Shown: in pieces, positions 56,597 to 64,000 of the stretch
Numbering within the stretch: the first letter of the stretch is position 1
Layout of the letters: every line of letters begins with the position of its first letter
DNA from: Bacteroidaceae bacterium
GTDB taxonomy: Bacteria; Bacteroidota; Bacteroidia; Bacteroidales; Bacteroidaceae
DNA length: 64,000 nt
Assembly (NCBI GenBank): GCA_017546505.1
Contig: JAFYWV010000023.1
Span: 1 to 64,000 of the forward strand
Reading direction: 5' to 3'
Program-made: the position numbers and the translations under genes
Notes under the pieces: model-generated
What the model saw: only the letters and a program-made list of their open reading frames with translations
Told to the model about the DNA's origin: nothing
Database searches by the model: none

Positions 56597-57064
56597 ATGA
56601 AATTCCGTTTCTATCAGCTGATGTATGTTGCATCATTGGCGTTGACAGTGCTTGCTTTGCTCTCCCCGGTTGTGGGTTTTACAGAGGCAGATGGTGCTGT
56701 GGCCGAGATGACAAACTTCAAGTATACCGCCCCCGATGGCGAGGTATCAAGGTCGGTAATCGCGCTTGGTGTGTTGTTGGTGTTTACGGCTCTCGTAAAC
56801 CTTCTTGGGCTTGTGTTGTCGTTGTACAATAACTTCGAGATGCAAAAGAGGGTTACAATACTTACAATGCTGCTTTTTGCCGGTTATTACATTCTGTTCT
56901 TCGTCTACACGCTCATCCTTTCGGGCGATGCATCAATGGCAATAGAGGTGCCGATGCTCTATCCGTTTATGGCGTTGACATTGAACCTTGTGGCGTTCCT
57001 TCTGTTGCGCCGTTGCGAGGCAAAGATAATTGCCAAGGCGCTCGGTTTCCGTTTGAGAGACTGA
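56597..57064 (+). CDS. DUF4293 membrane protein
   Basis: This 155-residue protein has four predicted transmembrane helices (VASLALTVLALLSPVVG; VIALGVLLVFTALVNLLGLV; ILTMLLFAGYYILFFVYTLI; YPFMALTLNLVAFLLLR) with a short extracytoplasmic loop between the first two. It matches DUF4293, a Bacteroidota family of unknown function found after bamD and rpoZ. The tail is basic (RRCEAKIIAKALGFRLRD). The operon context suggests an envelope role but nothing more can be said. Confidence 0.8.
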   Translation: MKFRFYQLMYVASLALTVLALLSPVVGFTEADGAVAEMTNFKYTAPDGEVSRSVIALGVLLVFTALVNLLGLVLSLYNNFEMQKRVTILTMLLFAGYYILFFVYTLILSGDASMAIEVPMLYPFMALTLNLVAFLLLRRCEAKIIAKALGFRLRD

Positions 57065-57082
57065 TAACAATATTCCTAATAA

Positions 57083-57126
57083 ACAACAAATCCGCGCCCT
57101 TTTAAAGGATGCGGATTTGTTGTTTG
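57083..57126 (+). terminator. Terminator of the bamD operon
   Basis: ACAACAAATCCGC at 57083-57095 pairs with GCGGATTTGTTGT at 57111-57123; the loop region contains a further inner pairing. The tail is moderately T-rich (TTTG). Confidence 0.7.
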
Positions 57127-57614
57127 TATTATGATTATATTCCTATACTATAATCAAGTGCCTGCGCCTGAGTGCTGTTAGTACGCTTTCTGAGGCTATT
57201 GGGTTTAGGCCACGGAAGGTCGTACGTTTCTTCAGTTCTGTCAATGACATTACAAGCAATAATTTTGCAATACATTCATCTGCGAATGAATTGCAGACAG
57301 AATTTATCTATTTCCTTATTAATTATTTCCTGAATTATGTTAATCAGATAAATCTGTTTATATTTGCAGAATATTCAATCAATTATGTGTGTGAATTCGT
57401 TGAAAAGTACAATCGCTTGTAAAAAGAGTGCTCAAAATTTGGCAGTCTTGGGTTTTTGTATAAACACACACAATCCCTATATATATTACAGCAAGGTAAC
57501 AACAGCCGCACGGGCTGTCGTTGAGAAATTTAGGCCGCAATTTGCATTGCGGCTATGTTGGCTATATCCACATTTGAAATGATTGACATAAATTTTAACT
57601 AAATAATTTATTCT
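57127..57614. other. Non-coding region and long leader of the giant BspA-type gene
   Basis: No convincing gene was seen. On the minus strand a 35-codon frame at 57250-57143 exists (starting MSLTELKKRTT), without recognisable relatives. A -7 element TATATTTG at 57359-57366 would give the downstream BspA-type mRNA a leader of about 240 nt. GCCGCAAT at 57534-57541 pairs with ATTGCGGC at 57546-57553, and ACAGCC at 57502-57507 with GGCTGT at 57513-57518, two hairpins that could matter for translation or stability. Confidence 0.4.
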
Positions 57615-60600
57615 ATGAAACAAAATTACTTTAAACATCTGCTCGCGGCGTTGTTGTTGCTTTGCACGACAGCGGCAAGTGCCCACGACTTTGTGGTCGA
57701 TGGCATCTATTACAACATTAAAGATGCTGTAAATAAAACCGTTGAGGTGACTTATAAAGGAATTTCACACAGTGAATTTTTTGATGAATACACAGGGGAC
57801 GTTGTCATTCCGGGGATTGTGTTTTACAATGACGTGACTTACAGTGTTGCAAGCATTGGAGAAAGTGCATTCAAAATCTGTTCTGAGCTTACAAGCATTA
57901 AGATTCCCAACAACATTACAAGTATTGGAGACGATGCTTTCTATGGTTGCACAGGCCTTAAAGAGATTTATGTTTTTTCGGAAGAACCAGCGACTATAAA
58001 ATCTAAAACTTTCAGCTACCATTCTGCAACGCTTTATGTTCCGGTTGGTGCAAGAAGTGCCTATGCAAATGCCTCATATTGGGCAGATTTTACCAATATT
58101 ACGGAATATGTCGATAAAGACCTTGTGTTCGAGGTTACGTCCGAAGGAAAGGCAACTGTTTCAGTTACCGCTTATACCGGAAATCAGCCAATAGTAGCAA
58201 TACCTTCGCATTACACAATAGATGGAAAGACCTATACCGTAACATCTTTAGGTAGATATACATTTGATGGTTGTACTTCTCTTACAAGCATTGTAATCCC
58301 TAATAGTGTGACATCTATTGGAAGTTATACGTTCAGGGGTTGCAGCGCGCTTACATCGGTACACATCAGTGACCTTGCTGCTTGGTGTAATATTGATTTT
58401 GGAATATTTTATAATCCTAACGCCATTAAAGCCCCAGAGAACAGGGGTGTTGCTAAAATTCCTCCTGGTTACTATGGTTTTGCGACAAATCCATTGACGT
58501 CTGCCTTGTATCTGAATGGTGAGTTGGTAAAGAATCTTGTTATTCCCGATGGTATCAAAAAAATAAAGAGCGGGGCATTCTATGGCTATCGTGGCCTTGA
58601 AAGTGTTGAAATACCTAACAGTGTCACAAATATTGAAGAGTTTGCGTTCTCTTTCTGCTCCGGCCTTACAAGCGTTGAAATCTCTAATAGCGTTACAAGT
58701 ATTGGAACTTGTGCGTTCGAAGGTTGCACCGGTCTTACAAGCATTGAAATCCCGGGCAGCGTCACAAGCATTGGAAATGAAGCGTTCCGTGGTTGCACCG
58801 GTCTTACAAGCATTGAAATCCCGGGCAGCGTTACAAGCATTGGACGGTATGCGTTCGATGGTTGCACAGGGCTTAAAGAGGTACATATAAGTGATATTGC
58901 AGCTTGGTGTGGTATTGATTTTGGTAGTGGTAGTGCAAATCCGTTGTGCTATGCAAAAAATCTGTATTTTAATGATGAATTGGTTACAGAACTTGTAATT
59001 CCCGAGGGTATAAAAGAGATAAGGGACTATGCGTTCTATGGTTTCACTGGCTTTACAAGCATTGAAATTCCTAACAGCGTAACATCTATTGAAGATTATG
59101 TTTTCTATGGTTGCTCCAGGCTTATAAGCATTGAAATCCCCAACAGCGTAACAGAAATTGGAGTGTGTGCGTTCAATGGTACAGCTTGGTATGATAATCT
59201 ACCCGATGGTGTAGTATATGCCGGCAATGTGCTTTACAAATATAAAGGAACAATGCTTTCAAATACATCAATTGCTGTTAAAGATGGAACAGTGTGTATC
59301 GCAGATTCTGCATTCTCTTATTGCACCGGCCTTACCGCTATTGAAATTCCAGGCAGTGTTACAATGATTGGGAATAGTGCATTCTTTGGTTGCAAATCAT
59401 TAAAAGATTTGCGTATTGAGGATGGAGAAGGTGGATTGTCTTTAGGATATAACAGATACAATATGGCCTCTTTAGGTGTAGGCTTGTTCTCTGCATGTCC
59501 ATTGGAAACTTTGTATTTAGGCCGTGACTTGTATTATATTTCCGATTTAAATTACGGTTATTCTCCTTTCGAATATATAGAAACATTAACATCGATAACT
59601 ATAGGTAACAACGTAACAGGTTTTGGACGTTCACTGTTCCGTGGTTGCACCGGCCTTACAGCCGTATATATTAGTGACCTTGCAGCTTGGTGTGGTATAG
59701 GTTTCGATGATATATATGCCAATCCGTTGTACTATGCAAAAAAATTGTATTTGAATGGTGAACTGTTGACAGAGCTTGTAATTCCCGAAGGTGTAGAATG
59801 GATAAGACGTTATGCGTTCAGTAATTGTTCCAGCCTTACAAGTGTTGAAATCCCTAACAGCGTAACAAGTATTGGAGCTTGTGCGTTCGAAGGTTGTTCC
59901 AGCCTTACAAGTGTTGAAATCCCTAACAGCGTAACATTTATTGGACAAAGTGCGTTCGAAGGTTGTTCCAGCCTTACAAGTGCTGAAATCCCCAACAGTG
60001 TTACAGAAATTGGAAGTAAAGCGTTCTTGGGTTGTACCGGTCTTAAAGAAATTTATTCTCTTTCGGCAGAGCCTGCGACAATATATGATGATACTTTTGA
60101 TAACTATTCGGCAACGCTTAATGTTCTTTTGGGTTCAAAAAGCGCCTACGAAAAGGCTGATTACTGGAAGAATTTTACAAATATTGTAGAAATTCTTGAT
60201 AAAGACCTTGTCTTCACAATAACATCCGAGGTGGATGCAACCGTTGCTGTTACCGGTTACACTGGAAACCAAACAATAGTTACAATTCCATCGCACTACA
60301 CAATAGATGGGAAAAGCTATACTGTAACATCTATCGGTGAATCTGCATTTAATAGTTGCAAAGGCCTTAAAAGTATTGTGATTCCTAACAGTGTTAAAAG
60401 CATAAGCGCTCTTGCGTTCGATGGTTGCACAGGGCTTAAGGAGGTGCATATAAACGACCTTGCAGCTTGGTGTGGCATAGATTTTAAATCATCTTCTGAT
60501 AATCCATTGTACTATGCAAAGAACTTGTGTTTGAATGGTGAATTGGTTACTGAACTTGTAATTCCTGAAGGTGTAAAAGAGATAAAGTTTAGTGCGTTCC

Positions 60601-63600
60601 GTTATTGCACCTCTTTTACAAGCATTGAATTTCCAAATAGCGTAACAAACATTGGAGCGGCTGCGTTCTCTGATTGCCCCGGCCTTTCAAGTATAACGGT
60701 TGCTGCCGGTAATACAAAATATGATAGTCGTGAAAATAGTAATGCAATAATAGAAACTGCTACCAATACACTGATTGCAGGTTGTAAAAATACAAAAATC
60801 CCTAACAGCGTAGAAAGCATTGGACGTTTCGCGTTCTGTGGTTGCACCGGGCTTACAAGCATTGAAATCCCTAACAGCGTAGAAAGCATAGGACGTTTCG
60901 CGTTCGGTTATTGCAGCGGGCTTACAAGTATAGTAATCCCTGACAGCGTAGCATTTATTGATGAATTTGCGTTCATTGAATGTACAGGGCTTACAAAAAT
61001 AGTAGTTACAGAGGACAATACCGTTTATGATAGCCGAAATAACTGTAATGCAATTATTGAGACAGCGACAAACTCTCTTATTCTAGGTTGTCAAAATACT
61101 GTAATTCCTAACAGTGTTACAAGCATTGGAAAGTATGCATTCTCTTATTGCTCCGGCCTTACCGCTATTGAAATCCCTAACAGCGTAAAAAGCATTGGAG
61201 ATAATGCGTTCTATTATTGCTCCGGGCTTACAAATGTTGTAATCGGCAACAGCGTTGAAAGCATTGGACGAAATGCGTTCGACAGTTGCACTAGCCTTAC
61301 CGCTATTGAAATCCCGGGCAGCGTTACAAGCATTGGAGGGTGGGCGTTCTCTGGTTGCAACGGCCTTACAAACGTTGTAATCGGCAATGGCGTAACAAGC
61401 ATTGGAAAAGATGCCTTCGCTTTTTGCTTCAGGATTACAAGCATTAAAATCCCTGACAGCGTAACAAGCATTGAAGATGGTGCGTTCCGTTATTGCTCCG
61501 GCCTTAAAGAAATTCATTCTCTTTCGGCAAAGCCTGCGACAATACAATCGAGTACTTTCGATAACTACTCAGCAACGCTTTATGTTCCTGCTGGTGCAAA
61601 AAGCGCCTATGAAAAGGCCGCTTACTGGAAGAATTTTACAAATATTGTAGAAATTCTTGATAAAGACCTTGTCTTCACAATTACATCCGAGGAGGATGCA
61701 ACTGTTGCCGTTACCGGTTACACAGGAAACCAAGCAACAGTTACAATCCCATCGCACTATGTAATCGATGGAAAGCGTTACACGGTAACAGCTATCGGTG
61801 AATATGCATTTGATCGTTGCAGGGGCCTTACCAGCATTGAAATCCCTAACAGTGTTACAAGCATTGGAGAGTATGCATTCCGTAGTTGCTCCGGTCTTAC
61901 AAGCGTTGAAATTCCTAATAGTATTACAAGTATCGGATACAATGCATTCGTTTTATGCACCGGCCTTAAGGGTATTGAAATCCCTGCCAGTGTAACGAAT
62001 CTTGAAAATTCTGCGTTCTCTTCTTGTTCAGGCCTTGAAAGTATAGTGGTTGCTGAGGGAAATACCGTTTACGATAGCCGAAACAATTGTAACGCAATTA
62101 TTGAGACTGCAACAAACACTCTTGTTCTTGGTTGTCAAAACACCATAATCCCCGGCAGTGTTACAAGCATTGGACATTCCTCATTCTATATGTGCAGCGG
62201 CCTTACAAGCATTGAAATCCCAAATAGCGTAACAACCATTGAAGATTATGCGTTCGGTTATTGCACCGGGCTTGCAAGCATTGAAATCCCTAAAAGTGTC
62301 ACAAGCATAGGAGTCTCTGTGTTCGAAAAATGCACCGGCCTTACCAGTCTTGTAATAGGCAATGGAGTTACAAGCATTGGTAGTTCTGCGTTCGATGATT
62401 GCGACGGGCTTAAAGAGGTACATATGAACGACCTTGCAGCTTGGTGTGGTATTGATTTTGGTAATCGTGATGCAAATCCGTTGTACTATGCTAAGAAACT
62501 GTATTTGAATGGTGAACAGGTAACAGAACTTGTAATTCCCGTAGGTGTAAAAGATATAAAGAATTATACGTTCAGTAATTGTAGCGGCCTTGCAAGTGTT
62601 GAAATCCCTGCCAGCGTAACATCTATAGGAGAGGCTGCGTTCTCTTATTGCCCAGGCCTTTCAAGTATAACGGTTGCTGCCGGTAATACAAAATATGATA
62701 GTCGTGAAAATAGTAATGCAATAATAGAGACTGCAACAAATACACTGGTTGCAGGTTGTAAAAATACAATAATCCCTAACAGCGTAACAAGTATTGGAGA
62801 TAATGCGTTCCAGGGCTGCGAAGGTCTTACAAGCATAGTAATCCCTAACAGCGTTGAAAGTATCGGGTGGAATGCGTTCTATGGTTGCGCCGGGCTGAAG
62901 TTGGTATTGAATTATTCTGACCTCACCTTTAGAATTGGCTCAAGTGAATATGGCTATATTGCATATTATGCCGACAAGGTTACTAATGCTCCAAATGGTT
63001 TTGTCGATGGTGATTTCGTATGGGGAGAAAATGTATATACCGGTTCTTATATACTCTGTTCTTACCTTGGCGATGCTACAGAGTTGACATTGCCGGCTGA
63101 TTGTAAAGGACTGAATTATGAAATTGGAGAAGCCGTGTTCTATGGTCGCACGGGCCTTACAAGCGTTGTAATCCCTAACGGTGTAACAGGCATTGGAGAT
63201 AATGCGTTCTATGGTTGCACCGGGCTTACAAACATTGTAATACCTAACAGCGTGACATTTATTGGAAATTCAGCGTTCTATGGTTGCACCGGGCTTACAA
63301 ACATTGTAATACCTAACAGCGTGACATTTATTGGAGACTATACGTTCTCTGGTTGCTACGGCCTTACAAGTGTAACAATCCCTAACAGCGTGACATTTAT
63401 TGGAGATTATGCGTTCTATGGTTGCTCCAGGCTTACAAGTGTAACAATCCCTAACAGCGTGACAAGCATTGGAGATTATGCGTTCCGTAATTGCGGCGGG
63501 CTTACAAGCGTAACAATCGGCAACAGTGTAGAAAGCATTGGAGATTATGCGTTCCGTAATTGCGACGAGCTTACAAGCGTTGAACTTCCTGCTGCCTTAA

Positions 63601-64000
63601 CGTGCATTGGAGAAGAGGCCTTCGCTAGGTGTTCATTGACAACTATAGTTATTCCTGCCAATGTTAAATCTATCGGTAATAATGCATTTGCAGATAATAG
63701 AAAACTTACAGAGGTTACCTCACTGATTTCTGCTGAAAAACTTTTTGCAATTCCCGCAATTATGTCAAGAGCATATTATAGGCGTTGTACTCTTTATGTT
63801 AATATTGGAGCAAAAGAGACTTATGCAGTGACCGAGGGCTGGAATCAGTTCAAGGATATTGTTGAAATGGACCTTTCTGCTATTGAAGATGTCCTTGCCG
63901 ATGGTTTGAGCGACGCCGATGCTGTTTTCTATGATTTGAATGGCCGTGTGGTGGAGTATCCCACAAACGGAATTTACATTGTAAATGGTAAGAAGGTGTT
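57615..64000 (+). CDS. Giant secreted BspA-type LRR protein (3' end beyond the window)
   Basis: From 57615 one reading frame stays open to the window end (2128 codons); I checked the same phase near 59751, 61731 and 63885. A signal peptide (MKQNYFKHLLAALLLLCTTA, ending ASA) is followed by many BspA-type repeats of 23 residues (AFxGCTGLTSIEIPNSVTSIG). Three larger blocks each open with a small beta domain of the form VFTITSEEDATVAVTGYTGN followed by TIPSHYVIDGK, at about 58128, 60210 and 61668, and each earlier block ends in an LYVPVGARSAY / YWxDFTNI-type cap. The window ends inside a type IX-like sorting tail (AVFYDLNGRVVEYPTNGIYI), so only a few codons are missing. Adhesion or host binding is the usual role of the family; the ligand is unknown. 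Confidence 0.87.
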   Translation, partial: MKQNYFKHLLAALLLLCTTAASAHDFVVDGIYYNIKDAVNKTVEVTYKGISHSEFFDEYTGDVVIPGIVFYNDVTYSVASIGESAFKICSELTSIKIPNNITSIGDDAFYGCTGLKEIYVFSEEPATIKSKTFSYHSATLYVPVGARSAYANASYWADFTNITEYVDKDLVFEVTSEGKATVSVTAYTGNQPIVAIPSHYTIDGKTYTVTSLGRYTFDGCTSLTSIVIPNSVTSIGSYTFRGCSALTSVHISDLAAWCNIDFGIFYNPNAIKAPENRGVAKIPPGYYGFATNPLTSALYLNGELVKNLVIPDGIKKIKSGAFYGYRGLESVEIPNSVTNIEEFAFSFCSGLTSVEISNSVTSIGTCAFEGCTGLTSIEIPGSVTSIGNEAFRGCTGLTSIEIPGSVTSIGRYAFDGCTGLKEVHISDIAAWCGIDFGSGSANPLCYAKNLYFNDELVTELVIPEGIKEIRDYAFYGFTGFTSIEIPNSVTSIEDYVFYGCSRLISIEIPNSVTEIGVCAFNGTAWYDNLPDGVVYAGNVLYKYKGTMLSNTSIAVKDGTVCIADSAFSYCTGLTAIEIPGSVTMIGNSAFFGCKSLKDLRIEDGEGGLSLGYNRYNMASLGVGLFSACPLETLYLGRDLYYISDLNYGYSPFEYIETLTSITIGNNVTGFGRSLFRGCTGLTAVYISDLAAWCGIGFDDIYANPLYYAKKLYLNGELLTELVIPEGVEWIRRYAFSNCSSLTSVEIPNSVTSIGACAFEGCSSLTSVEIPNSVTFIGQSAFEGCSSLTSAEIPNSVTEIGSKAFLGCTGLKEIYSLSAEPATIYDDTFDNYSATLNVLLGSKSAYEKADYWKNFTNIVEILDKDLVFTITSEVDATVAVTGYTGNQTIVTIPSHYTIDGKSYTVTSIGESAFNSCKGLKSIVIPNSVKSISALAFDGCTGLKEVHINDLAAWCGIDFKSSSDNPLYYAKNLCLNGELVTELVIPEGVKEIKFSAFRYCTSFTSIEFPNSVTNIGAAAFSDCPGLSSITVAAGNTKYDSRENSNAIIETATNTLIAGCKNTKIPNSVESIGRFAFCGCTGLTSIEIPNSVESIGRFAFGYCSGLTSIVIPDSVAFIDEFAFIECTGLTKIVVTEDNTVYDSRNNCNAIIETATNSLILGCQNTVIPNSVTSIGKYAFSYCSGLTAIEIPNSVKSIGDNAFYYCSGLTNVVIGNSVESIGRNAFDSCTSLTAIEIPGSVTSIGGWAFSGCNGLTNVVIGNGVTSIGKDAFAFCFRITSIKIPDSVTSIEDGAFRYCSGLKEIHSLSAKPATIQSSTFDNYSATLYVPAGAKSAYEKAAYWKNFTNIVEILDKDLVFTITSEEDATVAVTGYTGNQATVTIPSHYVIDGKRYTVTAIGEYAFDRCRGLTSIEIPNSVTSIGEYAFRSCSGLTSVEIPNSITSIGYNAFVLCTGLKGIEIPASVTNLENSAFSSCSGLESIVVAEGNTVYDSRNNCNAIIETATNTLVLGCQNTIIPGSVTSIGHSSFYMCSGLTSIEIPNSVTTIEDYAFGYCTGLASIEIPKSVTSIGVSVFEKCTGLTSLVIGNGVTSIGSSAFDDCDGLKEVHMNDLAAWCGIDFGNRDANPLYYAKKLYLNGEQVTELVIPVGVKDIKNYTFSNCSGLASVEIPASVTSIGEAAFSYCPGLSSITVAAGNTKYDSRENSNAIIETATNTLVAGCKNTIIPNSVTSIGDNAFQGCEGLTSIVIPNSVESIGWNAFYGCAGLKLVLNYSDLTFRIGSSEYGYIAYYADKVTNAPNGFVDGDFVWGENVYTGSYILCSYLGDATELTLPADCKGLNYEIGEAVFYGRTGLTSVVIPNGVTGIGDNAFYGCTGLTNIVIPNSVTFIGNSAFYGCTGLTNIVIPNSVTFIGDYTFSGCYGLTSVTIPNSVTFIGDYAFYGCSRLTSVTIPNSVTSIGDYAFRNCGGLTSVTIGNSVESIGDYAFRNCDELTSVELPAALTCIGEEAFARCSLTTIVIPANVKSIGNNAFADNRKLTEVTSLISAEKLFAIPAIMSRAYYRRCTLYVNIGAKETYAVTEGWNQFKDIVEMDLSAIEDVLADGLSDADAVFYDLNGRVVEYPTNGIYIVNGKKV

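Noticed and set aside
57143..57250. 35-codon minus-strand frame starting MSLTELKKRTT
   Set aside because: The protein-like look is modest, no family is recognised, and neither a promoter nor operon context supports it.
57364..57582. 72-codon plus-strand frame starting at TTG
   Set aside because: It begins inside the predicted promoter region, lacks any domain and spans two hairpins of the leader.
57615..64000. Regular short repeats considered as a non-coding repeat array
   Set aside because: The period of about 69 bp equals 23 codons, and one frame stays open throughout with the BspA LRR consensus.

Overview
This window comes from a member of the Bacteroidales (phylum Bacteroidota). Several observations agree on this: promoters of the form TTG/TTTG, then about 20 bp, then TAnnTTTG; an AT-rich start context without Shine-Dalgarno sites; the Bacteroidota-specific families GldE, DUF4270, DUF4293, DUF4924, a Bacteroidota-type omega subunit and a half-length GlgA; the succinate/propionate branch genes (mce, mmdA, biotin carrier); BspA-type leucine-rich repeat proteins; and C-terminal tails that look like type IX secretion sorting domains. 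I cannot place it confidently in a family.

Layout. 1-1270: a decayed mobile element (XRE regulator, truncated portal-like gene, truncated integrase) beside tRNA-Arg(UCU). 1445-6151: a Crp/Fnr regulator and a large secreted GH85 endoglycosidase. 6298-8988: miaA, a diacylglycerol-kinase-type lipid kinase and kdsA, overlapping end to end. 9212-13843: a glycogen operon (GH133 debranching enzyme, glycosyltransferase, GH57 amylase) facing a DUF4270 lipoprotein and a half-length glycogen synthase (13921-16233). 16524-17721: panC-panD. 17778-20375 (minus): methylmalonyl-CoA/propionyl-CoA module mce-mmdA-(48-aa OadG-tail-like gene)-biotin carrier. 20621-22732 (minus): HU, a 29-aa ribosomal-type peptide and RNase G. 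23002-33551: mostly plus-strand housekeeping genes (ssb, gldE, phosphopantetheinyl transferase, DUF308, LysE, DUF4924, prfC, Sua5/TsaC, ClC, fmt, ECF sigma factor and a 59-aa protein). 33910-35820: first BspA-type protein. 36058-39780: secreted S9 peptidase plus MFS transporter. 40000-44319: secreted GH2 beta-galactosidase with N-terminal lectin modules. 44490-48020: small lipoprotein, mtaB, GT2, RsmI-like methyltransferase. 48173-48533: 86-bp tandem repeats running into the end of uvrB (48516-50561). 50770-55056: a secreted GH27-CBM-GH16 chimera. 55388-57064: bamD-rpoZ-DUF4293. 57615-64000: a giant BspA-type LRR protein that runs off the window.

How the genes work together. Most of the window is core metabolism: glycogen turnover, pantothenate, Kdo, propionate/succinate, translation, and tRNA position-37 modification (miaA, Sua5/TsaC and mtaB all act there). 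Three very large secreted glycosidases (GH85, GH2, GH27+GH16) are scattered among these genes without SusC/SusD partners. Each has a signal peptide and a C-terminal sorting-like tail, as do both BspA-type proteins. I read them as a dispersed surface toolkit aimed at galactose- and GlcNAc-containing glycans, possibly host N- and O-glycans. No complete new defence or mobile system was found. The items most worth following up are the GH27/GH16 bifunctional enzyme, the 48-residue OadG-tail-like gene, the uvrB-linked 86-bp repeats and the three-block BspA giant.
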